This document shows positions 18,150 through 26,751 of a stretch of 64,000 bases of DNA, in pieces. Both the position numbers and the translations under genes were made by a program. How positions within the stretch are numbered: the stretch's first letter is position 1; each line of letters opens with the position of its first letter. Below the pieces are notes generated by a model. It saw nothing but the letters and a program-made list of their open reading frames with translations, was not told the origin of the DNA and ran no database searches. Source of the stretch: JAPYWM01 sp964489015 (GTDB lineage: Bacteria; Bacteroidota; Bacteroidia; SpSt-205); contig CAZAXD010000003.1 of assembly GCA_964489015.1 (NCBI GenBank), forward strand, positions 62,001-126,000, read 5' to 3'.

Positions 18150-19646
18150 TTATTCCTTGGGCGACTGCAGGGCCTCTGGTCGGAGGAGCGGGAAAAAGAG
18201 CACCTCTTGAATACTGGGGGCGCCGGTGAGGAGCATGGTGAGGCGATCAATGCCTAGACCGAGCCCCGCTGTAGGCGGCATGCCGTACTCCAGAGCTCGA
18301 ATGAAGTCCTCGTCGAAGGGCATGGCTTCGAGGCCGCCAGCCTCTCGCAGGGCTGCCTGCCGTTCTAATCTCTGGCGCTGATCAATGGGGTCATTCAACT
18401 CGGAGTAAGCATTAGCGATCTCTTTCCCTGCGACGATAAGCTCAAAGCGTTCCGTGAGCGTCGGGTCACGGCGATGACGACGGGCGAGCGGGCTAATCTC
18501 CACCGGGTAATCCATGACAAAAGTCGGTTGTATCAACGTAGGTTCTACTAGCTTGCCAAAGAGCGTGTCGATGAGGTCGCTCTTTTCGTAGGGCGGTTCG
18601 GGAATAGGGAGTTGGTGATTGGCTAGTAAGCCCAAAAGCGCTTTTTCATCCAAGGTGCGGACATCTAAACTCAAGACCTGCTCCAGCGCTTCGTAATAGC
18701 GGACTGTGCGGAAGGGCGGCGTGAAATCTATCTCTTGCCCGGCATAAGTGAGCTTAGGTTGGCCTACTACCTGCTNNNNNNNNNNGAGCGACTCAACGAG
18801 ATCTTTCATCCAGTAGTAGTCCTGATAAGCGACGTAAAGCTCGACTTGGGTAAATTCGGGGTTGTGATACCGGTCGATGCCCTCATTTCGAAAGTCTTTT
18901 GAGAATTCATAAACGGCAGAATAACCGCCAATGATGAGGCGCTTAAGGTAGAGCTCGTTGGCAATGCGCAGATACAGCGGTATATCGAGAGCATGTAAGT
19001 GCGTCACAAAAGGCCTTGCAAAAGCGCCCCCATAGACCGGCTGGAGGATGGGCGTCTCCACCTCGAGAAAGCCCCGCTGGTTAAAGAACTGTCGAATGTA
19101 TTCGACGATTTGGGTTCGCTTGCGAAAAAGCTCCCGAATCTCGAGGTGTACAATGAGGTCGACATACCGCATGCGGTAGCGAAGCTCGGGATCCGTAAAA
19201 GCTGCATACACTTTCTCGTCGGTCGCTTTTTCGATGGGCAGTGGACGCATGGCTTTCGCCAGAAGGCGAAAGCGCTGCACATGCACTGTAATTTCCCCCG
19301 TTTTGGTGGTAAATACAAAGCCTTCTACCCCTATCCAATCACCCAGATCGAGGAGTTTTTTAAAGACTTCATCATAGAGGATGGGATTTTCTGCAAGGTC
19401 ATCCCGTTGAAAGTATAGTTGAATATCTCCCGTCTCATCCCTTAGGACAGCAAAGGAAGCTTTTCCCATGAGGCGTTTGCGCCAGAGGCGGCCTGCTAAG
19501 CGGACCTGCTTGAAGTCAAGCTTACTGGTAGGATAGTAACGCAGGATTTCTGCGGCCGTAGTGGTAGGCGGAAAGGGTTCTGTGGTAAAAGGCTCAATTC
19601 CTAATTCCCGCAAACGAGCAAGCTTGCTTAGGCGGATCTCATCCAT
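18150..19646 (-). CDS. lysS: Lysyl-tRNA synthetase, class II (contains assembly gap)
   Basis: About 498 residues. The N-terminal OB-fold anticodon-binding domain (QVRLAGRLWRKRLMGKASF) is followed by the class II catalytic core. Motif 2 (FSKDFRNEGIDRYHNPEFTQ) and motif 3 (GLGLGIDRLTML) are intact. The enzyme charges tRNA-Lys. Ten Ns at 18776-18785 fall in the core after DLVESL; the frame is kept across them, so about four residues are undefined. The start is set by ATG 19646, four bases after TAGCTTTG. It leads a two-gene operon with copA. Confidence 0.96.
   Translation of the reverse strand: MDEIRLSKLARLRELGIEPFTTEPFPPTTTAAEILRYYPTSKLDFKQVRLAGRLWRKRLMGKASFAVLRDETGDIQLYFQRDDLAENPILYDEVFKKLLDLGDWIGVEGFVFTTKTGEITVHVQRFRLLAKAMRPLPIEKATDEKVYAAFTDPELRYRMRYVDLIVHLEIRELFRKRTQIVEYIRQFFNQRGFLEVETPILQPVYGGAFARPFVTHLHALDIPLYLRIANELYLKRLIIGGYSAVYEFSKDFRNEGIDRYHNPEFTQVELYVAYQDYYWMKDLVESLXXXXQVVGQPKLTYAGQEIDFTPPFRTVRYYEALEQVLSLDVRTLDEKALLGLLANHQLPIPEPPYEKSDLIDTLFGKLVEPTLIQPTFVMDYPVEISPLARRHRRDPTLTERFELIVAGKEIANAYSELNDPIDQRQRLERQAALREAGGLEAMPFDEDFIRALEYGMPPTAGLGLGIDRLTMLLTGAPSIQEVLFFPLLRPEALQSPKE
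18776..18785. other. Assembly gap (10 N)
   Basis: Ten undetermined bases inside lysS, showing that the window is a scaffold from a draft assembly. The flanking protein sequence suggests that only a few codons are missing. Confidence 1.
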
Positions 19647-19650
19647 GGTG

Positions 19651-19658
19651 CAAAGCTA
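19651..19658 (-). promoter_or_regulatory. -7 promoter box of lysS-copA
   Basis: TAGCTTTG, then CACC, then the lysS ATG. Exact consensus with the four-base spacing. Confidence 0.72.
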
Positions 19659-19664
19659 CTACGG

Positions 19665-20249
19665 TTAGAATAGAAAGAGCGGTTGGGCTGGAGGGCACTG
19701 GGGCGAGAGTCTTAGCTGCGAAGCTAATAGGCCTAGCTCGAGGCCGAGGCGACCAGCTAGCGCCCCGAGTAAAAGCCGCGCAGGCGTAGGCGCATGCAGG
19801 GTATGGAGGAGAAGCTTGTGAAGGAATACGGTTTCCCGGATGGATAGCTTAGGCCATGTCCTGCTTAGGTAACGGGTCAGCCGCTCTTCGCTGTGTAGGT
19901 GGAAAGAGAGCTCTTTTGTGACCCATAGCGTGAGATCCGGAGGAAAGCCGCTATCAGGCCGCTCGATCGGTCCCAGGAGGAGCGCCAGCGCCTCTGCATA
20001 ATCGCCAGCCTCCTGACAGCTCATCTTGATGAGAAAACGGGGTAGGCCGGTGTGCTGGGCTACTCCATAAATCAGCGCCTCTCTAGAGATTTTAGCAGTC
20101 GTGTAGTAGCCGTGTGCCAGGGCAGCTATGAGCCAGAGTTCTTCGGTGGGGAGCTTTTGGATGGCCTCGCTGGGCGACTCTGGGGAATAGCCGGGCTGTA
20201 TGGTACAGACACTTTGGGCAAAGAGTGAAACGACCGGGTGGCAGGTCAT
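19665..20249 (-). CDS. Orphan N-terminal DNA-binding domain of bacterial ATP-dependent DNA ligase
   Basis: 194 residues. Residues about 35-170 match, from memory, the helical N-terminal domain of bacterial ATP-dependent DNA ligases: GLPRFLIKMSCQEAGDYAEALALLL corresponds to the family's region ending GDLAETLALLL, and ETVFLHKLLLHTLHAPTPARLLLGALA to its FVFNKLLTG...LVQQALA. The nucleotidyltransferase domain with its KxDG lysine and the OB domain are absent; the protein ends in a hydrophobic tail (PLFLF). There is no room for them before lysS. Its ATG overlaps the polA TGA (ATGA), so the two are translationally coupled. It may be a DNA-binding accessory to PolA or a truncated relic. I favour a retained accessory because the frame is clean. 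Confidence 0.7.
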   Translation of the reverse strand: MTCHPVVSLFAQSVCTIQPGYSPESPSEAIQKLPTEELWLIAALAHGYYTTAKISREALIYGVAQHTGLPRFLIKMSCQEAGDYAEALALLLGPIERPDSGFPPDLTLWVTKELSFHLHSEERLTRYLSRTWPKLSIRETVFLHKLLLHTLHAPTPARLLLGALAGRLGLELGLLASQLRLSPQCPPAQPLFLF

Positions 20250-22975
20250 GACGAGGTGGTGGATGAAACGGGAATCTCTTGCATTTCTAGCCAGTTGGGG
20301 CCTACCTGGATATCCACCTCGATAGGAACGTCATGGGGAAGCTTTAGCGCACTTGTCATGAGGTGCCAAATAAGAGGCACTACCTCGGGTAGGCGCTCCT
20401 CTGCAATCTCCCACAGGAGTTCGTCATGAATCTGAAGGAGAAGGCGGACATCGGACGGAAGGTTTCGGTGGAGACTGATCATGGCCAGCTTGATGAGGTC
20501 TGCCGCGGTGCCTTGTATCGGGGTATTCATGGCGAGGCGTTCGGCCTCGGCCCGGATGGTTTTATTAGCAGCCTGGATATTGGGAATGTAGCGGCGGCGT
20601 CCAAGAAGGGTTTCAGCATAGCCCTTCTGGCGTACCTCCTCGATTTGGGCTTGTATAAAAGCCTGGACCCGCGGGTAACGAGCAAAATACTGGTCGATGA
20701 GCTTCTGGGCTTCGGTACGAGAGATATTACCGAGTCTCTCTGCTAGGCCGTGGGCCGTGATACCATAAATGATCCCGAAGTTGACCGTTTTGGCGATTCG
20801 GCGCATCTCAGGCGTAATCTCAGACGCGCCGAAGAGCCGCTGAGCCGTTGCCTCGTGAATGTCACGGCCATTTCGAAAGTCATCAATCATTTGGGGATCC
20901 CCACTCAGGGCGGCCATGATGCGAAGCTCGATCTGAGAGTAGTCAGCGGAGAGGAGGAGATGGTCGGGCTGCTGGGCCGCAAAGGCCTTTCGCAGTTGGC
21001 GACCGCGCTCTGTTCGAATGGGAATATTTTGCAGGTTAGGTGACTGCGAGCTAAGCCGGCCCGTGGCTGCTACCGCCTGCTGAAAAATCGTATGGACGCG
21101 GCCCGTCTTGGGGTTAATGCTGCTTCGCAAACCCTCGATATAAGTGCTGCATAGCTTGGCTAGCTCTCGGTATCTTAGGAGAATCTCGGGGAGGGGATGC
21201 TGAGAAGCCAAGGATTTGAGGGCTTCCTCATCGGTAGCCGGCTGACCTGTCGGCGTCTTTCGAGGGATAGGCAACCCCAGCTCCATGTAAAGGATTTGCG
21301 CGACCTGCTGAGGCGAATTGAGGTTGAAAGGTTTGCCGGCAAGGGCATGCGCTTGCTGTGTGAGCTTGGCCAGCTCTTTTTGCCAGGTGGTCTCGAGCGT
21401 ATTTAGTTGGCTCGAGTCTACGTAAATGCCAGTGAGCTCCATCTGAGCTAAGATCTGCAGGAGAGGCAGCTCCACTTCCTCATAGAGGTTGGTGAGGTGC
21501 TCGGCCGCCAGCTTTTGGCGGAGGGGCTCATACAGACGCAGGGCTAAGTCGGCATCTTGGCAAGCATATGGCACGAGGCGCTCTAGCGGTACCTCGCGAA
21601 TGTCCTTCGTAGACAAACCATCGAAAAGGCCCTTGTAGGTGAGGACCTTACTCAGACCTAAAAACCGCTGCGCCGTGTCACTTAGGTTATGAGGCCGCTC
21701 AGCATCTAGCAGGTAATCAGCCAGTAAGGTGTCAAAAAAGGGCGGTGCCAACCTAAGGCCGTGATTGGCAAGTACGACCCAGTCGTATTTCAGGTTGTGC
21801 GCTACTTTTGGGGTCGGACTTTGGGCCCAGCGTGTGAGCACATGCCGAAAGGCTGGCCAAGTCTCGGGGGAGATGGGCACATAGATGGCCTTTCCTGCTT
21901 CTGGACACAGGGCCAGGCCCACGAGCTGCGCAGAGATGGGATGCGTTTCGGTGGTCTCCACATCAAAGCCCATGGCGGGCTGGGCGGCATAGCGGTTCAA
22001 GAAGGCTTCTAAAGCCTCTGGTGCCTCCAGGAGTTGATAATCGGGCTTGGCTGAGGGCTGTGGGGGCGTACCTGAGGAGCTGGGCTCTTCTGTGTAACCC
22101 CATCGGGCGCGAAGGCGCTCCTCGACTTTGCGGAGGGCATAGCGCCTGAGGAGGGGTATCAAAGCTGGCCAATCGGGCGGTCTTATGGCAAAAAGTGATG
22201 GCACAAAGGGGGCACCGGAGACCTCTTGCTGACCGAGTAGAGCTAGCTGATAAGTAGCCCATGCTTTGGCCTGGCCAGTCAGGAGCTTTTGATGAAGGGC
22301 TTTGGGCAGGAGCGGCAGCTTTTTATAAATCTCCTCCAGGGAGCCGTACTTGGTTAGGAGTTCAACCGCTGTTTTTTCACCAATCCCCCGCACACCGGGG
22401 AGATTGTCGCTACTATCGCCGACCAAGGCGAGAAAATCGGGAATCTGCTGGGGCTTCACGCCAAACTTCTTCTCGATGCCTTCGGGGTCAAGCTTCTCAG
22501 CAGGGGCTCGGCCGCGAGCCGGACGGTAGAGCAGGACTTTGTCCCTCACTAACTGAGCGAGGTCCTTGTCGGCTGAGAGGATCCAGACCACTTCTAGGCT
22601 GTCCACCTGGCACGCGCCTTGGGTCCAGGTGGCGATGAGGTCGTCCGCTTCATACCCAGGTACTTCTGCTTGATGGAGCCTAAGTGCCTTGAGAAGCTCA
22701 CGCAGGGGGGGTAAGCTGAGGAGGAGCTCATCGGGCGGCGGCTGCCGATTGGCTTTGTAAGCACTAAGCTCCGCTTGCCGCAGAGTAGGCTCAGGACTGT
22801 CCCAAGCGATTCCCACATGGGTCGGCTTCTGCTCATCCACCACATCTAATAGCGCCATGAGAAACCCAAATAGCACGGACGTATTGAAGCCCTCTGCATT
22901 GCGAAGAGGACGGTCTTGGAAAGCATAAAAGGCCCGGTAGGCAATGCTCATGCCATCCACGAGCACAAGCCGCAT
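20246..22975 (-). CDS. polA: DNA polymerase I
   Basis: 909 residues, full length. The 5'-3' exonuclease domain (about 1-290) starts LVLVDGMSIAYRAF and includes GDSSDNLPGVRGIGEKTA. The 3'-5' exonuclease domain (about 325-490) keeps proofreading acidic residues (GFDVETTETHP). The polymerase domain carries motif A (DYSQIELRI), motif B (RRIAKTVNFGIIYG) and motif C (QIHDELLWE). It fills gaps and removes RNA primers. ATG 22975 is chosen over the upstream alternative (22990) because it begins the conserved sequence and lies four bases after TACCTTGG. The downstream ligase-domain gene overlaps it by 4 bp. Confidence 0.97.
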   Translation of the reverse strand: MRLVLVDGMSIAYRAFYAFQDRPLRNAEGFNTSVLFGFLMALLDVVDEQKPTHVGIAWDSPEPTLRQAELSAYKANRQPPPDELLLSLPPLRELLKALRLHQAEVPGYEADDLIATWTQGACQVDSLEVVWILSADKDLAQLVRDKVLLYRPARGRAPAEKLDPEGIEKKFGVKPQQIPDFLALVGDSSDNLPGVRGIGEKTAVELLTKYGSLEEIYKKLPLLPKALHQKLLTGQAKAWATYQLALLGQQEVSGAPFVPSLFAIRPPDWPALIPLLRRYALRKVEERLRARWGYTEEPSSSGTPPQPSAKPDYQLLEAPEALEAFLNRYAAQPAMGFDVETTETHPISAQLVGLALCPEAGKAIYVPISPETWPAFRHVLTRWAQSPTPKVAHNLKYDWVVLANHGLRLAPPFFDTLLADYLLDAERPHNLSDTAQRFLGLSKVLTYKGLFDGLSTKDIREVPLERLVPYACQDADLALRLYEPLRQKLAAEHLTNLYEEVELPLLQILAQMELTGIYVDSSQLNTLETTWQKELAKLTQQAHALAGKPFNLNSPQQVAQILYMELGLPIPRKTPTGQPATDEEALKSLASQHPLPEILLRYRELAKLCSTYIEGLRSSINPKTGRVHTIFQQAVAATGRLSSQSPNLQNIPIRTERGRQLRKAFAAQQPDHLLLSADYSQIELRIMAALSGDPQMIDDFRNGRDIHEATAQRLFGASEITPEMRRIAKTVNFGIIYGITAHGLAERLGNISRTEAQKLIDQYFARYPRVQAFIQAQIEEVRQKGYAETLLGRRRYIPNIQAANKTIRAEAERLAMNTPIQGTAADLIKLAMISLHRNLPSDVRLLLQIHDELLWEIAEERLPEVVPLIWHLMTSALKLPHDVPIEVDIQVGPNWLEMQEIPVSSTTSS

Positions 22976-22979
22976 TGGG

Positions 22980-22987
22980 CCAAGGTA
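22980..22987 (-). promoter_or_regulatory. -7-like box of polA
   Basis: TACCTTGG (one mismatch), then CCCA, then ATG at 22975. Same spacing as the other boxes. Confidence 0.5.
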
Positions 22988-23027
22988 CAAAATTCAGCTT
23001 GCCTGTGAGGCAGCTTGGACTGGGGCG

Positions 23028-23558
23028 CTAGTTGGATAGGCCCATTAGTCTCAGCACAATTTGCGCTACAAGTGTCAGAAAGATTGCAATCAGTCCCCCA
23101 CCGACGTACCATTGCAAAAAGTCTAAGCGGCGATTGATAGCTTCGAAACGCCTATCCATCTCGCGCTGAGAGGCTTCGAAGCGTTTGTCCATTTCCCGCT
23201 GGAGCACTTCGAAGCGCAGACTCATTTCTCGTTGCAGCGCCTCGAAGCGCTTATCTATAGCTTCAAAGCGCCGCTCAAACTGCGATTGTATCGCTTCAAA
23301 TCGCTTATCTACTGTCTCAAAGCGTTTATCTATGGCCTCGAACTGCTGCTGGATTTGTAGCTGCAGTGCCTCGAAGCGCTTCTGGACCTGCTCAAGGAGC
23401 AGGCTGAATTTAGTATCTACGCCCTGGAGTTGGTTCTGAATGAATTTTAGGTCCTTTTGGACTTCCCTGGACTGCTTTAGCTCATAGGCGCGCAGGAAGC
23501 GCCGCACAAGGGCTTTCACGAGAGGGGCTAGCTCCTCTGGCAAAGGCTTTTCGGCCAC
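23028..23558 (-). CDS. Coiled-coil protein with C-terminal membrane anchor and KRFEA heptad repeats
   Basis: 176 residues from GTG 23558. Residues about 55-140 consist of 7-residue repeats close to KRFEAID/REMDKRFEALQ, an almost uninterrupted amphipathic helix. A hydrophobic C-terminal segment (GGGLIAIFLTLVAQIVL) should anchor it in the inner membrane with the coil in the cytoplasm. The arrangement resembles DUF1640-like or other tail-anchored coiled-coil proteins, but I cannot assign a family or function. TATCTTTA plus four bases precedes the GTG. The repetitive DNA could expand or contract by recombination. Confidence 0.75.
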   Translation of the reverse strand: MAEKPLPEELAPLVKALVRRFLRAYELKQSREVQKDLKFIQNQLQGVDTKFSLLLEQVQKRFEALQLQIQQQFEAIDKRFETVDKRFEAIQSQFERRFEAIDKRFEALQREMSLRFEVLQREMDKRFEASQREMDRRFEAINRRLDFLQWYVGGGLIAIFLTLVAQIVLRLMGLSN

Positions 23559-23562
23559 AAAG

Positions 23563-23570
23563 TAAAGATA
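23563..23570 (-). promoter_or_regulatory. -7-like box of coiled-coil gene
   Basis: TATCTTTA (one mismatch at the last base), then CTTT, then GTG at 23558. Confidence 0.4.
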
Positions 23571-23581
23571 AGAAAAAGCGG

Positions 23582-23671
23582 CGGAGAGGGGGGGATTCGA
23601 ACCCCCGATCCCGCTCGCCGCGGAATACCTGATTTCGAGTCAGGCCCGTTCGACCACTCCGGCACCTCTCC
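23582..23671 (-). tRNA. tRNA-Ser (anticodon CGA)
   Basis: On the minus strand the 90-nt molecule has acceptor GGAGAGG pairing with CCTCTCC and anticodon arm CCTGA-CTCGAAA-TCAGG, which gives anticodon CGA. The variable arm is long, as class II tRNAs require, and the T-loop is GTTCGAATC. It decodes UCG serine codons. No CCA is encoded. A TACCTTTG box ends four bases before its 5' end. Confidence 0.97.
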
Positions 23672-23675
23672 GCTG

Positions 23676-23683
23676 CAAAGGTA
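23676..23683 (-). promoter_or_regulatory. -7 promoter box of tRNA-Ser
   Basis: TACCTTTG, then CAGC, then the first base of the tRNA. Because this gene is not translated, the box must be a promoter element rather than a translation signal. Confidence 0.68.
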
Positions 23684-23766
23684 CAAATCCCTCCGATTGG
23701 GTTTGATGATGGGGTGCTATCGTTCGGCTTGGATCACAGGAGTTGGAAAGATTGAACCTAACGCAG

Positions 23767-23774
23767 TAAATTTG
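23767..23774 (+). promoter_or_regulatory. -7 promoter box of TonB receptor 1
   Basis: TAAATTTG, then GGTC, then ATG at 23779. Exact consensus and spacing. Confidence 0.72.
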
Positions 23775-23778
23775 GGTC

Positions 23779-26621
23779 ATGTGGGTTGTTATATATGTAA
23801 TAATTTGGTTCAGCTTATTGGGTTTTAGTTTTCTCCTGGCACAAGAGGAGGCACGCACAAGCGTGAAACGGGAGGGTAACCCACGTCAGGTCGTCTCCCT
23901 TGTGCGGGGGCGGGTGATTGATGCTGTGAGTGGAGTACCCTTGCCAGGGGTGCGCCTCACCTTAGGGGCTAAGGGGGCTTTTACGGACGCCAAGGGAGAG
24001 TTCAGTTTGCCCTTTACCCAGTCGGGTGACACCCTCTGGGTGCAACTCTCTGGCTATCGGACAAAGGGCGTTCGATTAGCCGGGCTAGCCGAACTGACTA
24101 TTGCGCTGGAAGAGTTTTCGTCTGAGGTGGAAGCGGTGGAGATTGTAGCGGAAGCCGGTCGAGAAACGGAGGCCAGCGTAGTCGTAGAGCGGCTTCGATC
24201 CTTAGAGCTAGGCGAGGTGTATACGGCTCAGCGGATTATGCGCATGACAACGGACTTTTACGGACCGATGACACTGCGGCGGATTCCGGGTGTATCCCTG
24301 CTCAGTGGGCGTTTCATTACGCTGCGCGGGCTAGGGGAACGCTACAATGCCATAGCTTTTTATGGGGCATATCCGCTCTGGCTGCGGTATGATGGTAAAA
24401 TGCCGGTGGTGGATCAGCTTATTACTACGCTCCTAGGACGCATTGAGATTCGGAAGTTTTGGACCCCAGAGCTGATAGGACATTTTGGGGGAGGGGTGAT
24501 TGATCTTCAACTGCCCGAGGGGACGGGAGAAGAGGGCCTTTTTGTCTCCTACACAGCGGAAGCGGCGCTTTGGAGCGTCGGTCGGCCAAGTGCTTACGTG
24601 AAGAGCCCCTGGCGTTATCCTGTGAGTAAAGATTTTCCTCCATCTGAAGCGGTCATTTCTAGCTATAATCAAGGTCAGCTGCTACCCCAGAATTTTACCT
24701 ATGCCCAGCAATACCAACCTTTGATTTTGCCAGATACCCTGCGTTTTACACCGCTAGGGGGACTTTTGACCCTTGGTTGGCAAAAGCAGGTGGGAAACTG
24801 GCGATTTTATTGGCGCGGCGCAGCTACGCAGCGCTTTCTCGTGTCCAAGTATGACTACGTGGATGGTGAATTCGTTTATGACACGATTGAAAATCAACCT
24901 TATTTTGAAAGGTACCTGTGGCTTCTTGCTCCAAACCTAGTGGAGGAGCGCAGCAACTCCCTATCTTTTGTGGGAGGTGTAAGTTGGAATCCTCGAGCCG
25001 GCGAGGAGTTCCAGCTCGTTACCTTCGGACTTAGCTCTAATTACCAGCGCTTTAGCTTGGAAAGAAGTTATTATTTCAACGTATACATATCTCCCACTGA
25101 CCCATTGGGGGTTTGGTACCCGACCTATTACTTAGAGCAGGACCAGTTAGGCTTAGTACGATTGCGGTGGTGCCGGCGCTTAGCAGAAAACCTTCAAGTG
25201 GGCTGGGAGAGTGGCCTGGTCTGGCAGCAGCTTAGGCTACCTTTCAGCGGCGCTATGAATTATGTAAAATACCCTGCCGATAATCACTTCTCCTACGAGC
25301 TAGAATTGTGGGAAGAGTATGCCGCTTATGCTCATAGCTATCACGGAGCGAGTCAAGGTTGGCAGGTCTATGCTCACCCTTATGTGGAGAAGCGATGGGG
25401 CTCTTCTATGCGCTGGCTTTCAGTAAGGATAGGCGGTTGGCTGCTACAAGAGCGTCAGGGTAGTCAGGCACGCATTATAGGATTTTTGCCAGATACCAGT
25501 CGGCCTTGGGTCTTGGACAGCACAATACTCTGGTTAGAAAATATTCGACAGGTTTACCAGTCTGACCACCTTCAACCCGGGGGGTTTGGACTCTCTGAGC
25601 TTACTACCGATTACCACACTTGGAGGTCGAATACTCAGATGGCAGCCGGCTATCTAACCATGCGCTTTGGGTTAGGACAGCGCTGGGAAGGCTTAGCAGG
25701 ATTTCGCTACGAGTACTGGGTTCGCCGCATTAGAAATCGTCCTCTCAGCGCAACGGATTATCAGTCTCTGTTTACAGAGTCCACCACAGATATCTTGCCT
25801 GCGCTGCTTTTGAAGTATCAAACCGGGGAAAGGAGTCAAGTGCGGCTAGGCGTTACGCAAACCCTTTTGCGTCCTTTGGCCCCGGCCCAAGTGCCTGCTC
25901 CATATTTTGACCACCTCTATGCTTACTTCTGGATGGGGGATACCACTTACCGGACTGGACACGGTTGGAATTTAGACATACGCTATGACTGGTTAGGTTC
26001 GGCTTGGCGCTCCTGGGCTATTGGTGTATTTTACAAAGCGCTTCAAAATCTACCGGAGATGTACCTTATTCCAGAGAGTTACTCGGTGGTCTTTTCTTAC
26101 GCCATGCGAAATCGATCTCGCGGAGAGATACTCGGGCTTGAATTGGAAGGGAGAGAGCTTTTGTGGGGGGCAGAAGATCAACCTAAACTGTCAATGGGAT
26201 TATCTCCCTTAGCGGGACGCGGATTCGTTTAGACTGGTTAGATTATGAGGACCGCCTGCAAGCACACGCGCCCTACGTAGTGAATGCTGGGCTGATCGGA
26301 GAGCCGGGGCGGGGCTGGAATGTGAGTACATTCTTCAACTACACGGGGCCCCAGATCTGGGCGTTGGGATTTGATAAGCTGGTATTTCCTCATCAGATTG
26401 AGCGGGGACGGGCCTCTTGGGAGTGGCAAGTAAGTAAAAGGCTGGGACTTTGGGAGCTACGTCTCGCTATCTGGGATGTGATCAACACCCCCTACCGGCG
26501 GGTCCAGGTAGTTCAAAATCGCTTTCCCTATGAGCCGGATAGGGATGCCCTTGCATGGTGGGTCCAAGAAAGCTGGCGGGTTTATTTTACGATTCGTTAC
26601 CATTTGCCAAGTGGGGGCTAA
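23779..26621 (+). pseudogene. TonB-dependent outer-membrane receptor, frameshifted near its 3' end
   Basis: A signal peptide (IIWFSLLGFSFLLAQ) is followed by a CarboxypepD_reg-like domain (VRGRVIDAVSGVPLPGVRL), a plug domain (about 150-240, FITLRGLGERYN) and a long beta-barrel. The frame breaks at about 26160-26215 and ends at TAG 26232. The barrel continues in another frame (GTRIRLDWLDYEDRLQA, then APYVVNAGLIGEPGRGW) to the stop at 26621. One base change would give about 947 residues, a normal receptor length. It would import an unknown ligand with TonB energy. There is no long homopolymer at the break. Recent decay or sequencing error are both possible. Confidence 0.85.
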
Positions 26622-26739
26622 ACTTCCCGCTATAGGTGTAGATCGGATGTTCTGAGGTTTGATTCGCCCGAGCAGAGCTTCGTAGGGTAGGAGGCTACTT
26701 TGCCTTAGCCTTCAAGGGTTTTAGATGTTTTTTCATTAT

Positions 26740-26747
26740 TATCTTTG
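26740..26747 (+). promoter_or_regulatory. -7 promoter box of TonB receptor 2
   Basis: TATCTTTG, then CGGC, then ATG at 26752. This fixes the start nine codons inside the longest open frame. Confidence 0.75.
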
Positions 26748-26751
26748 CGGC

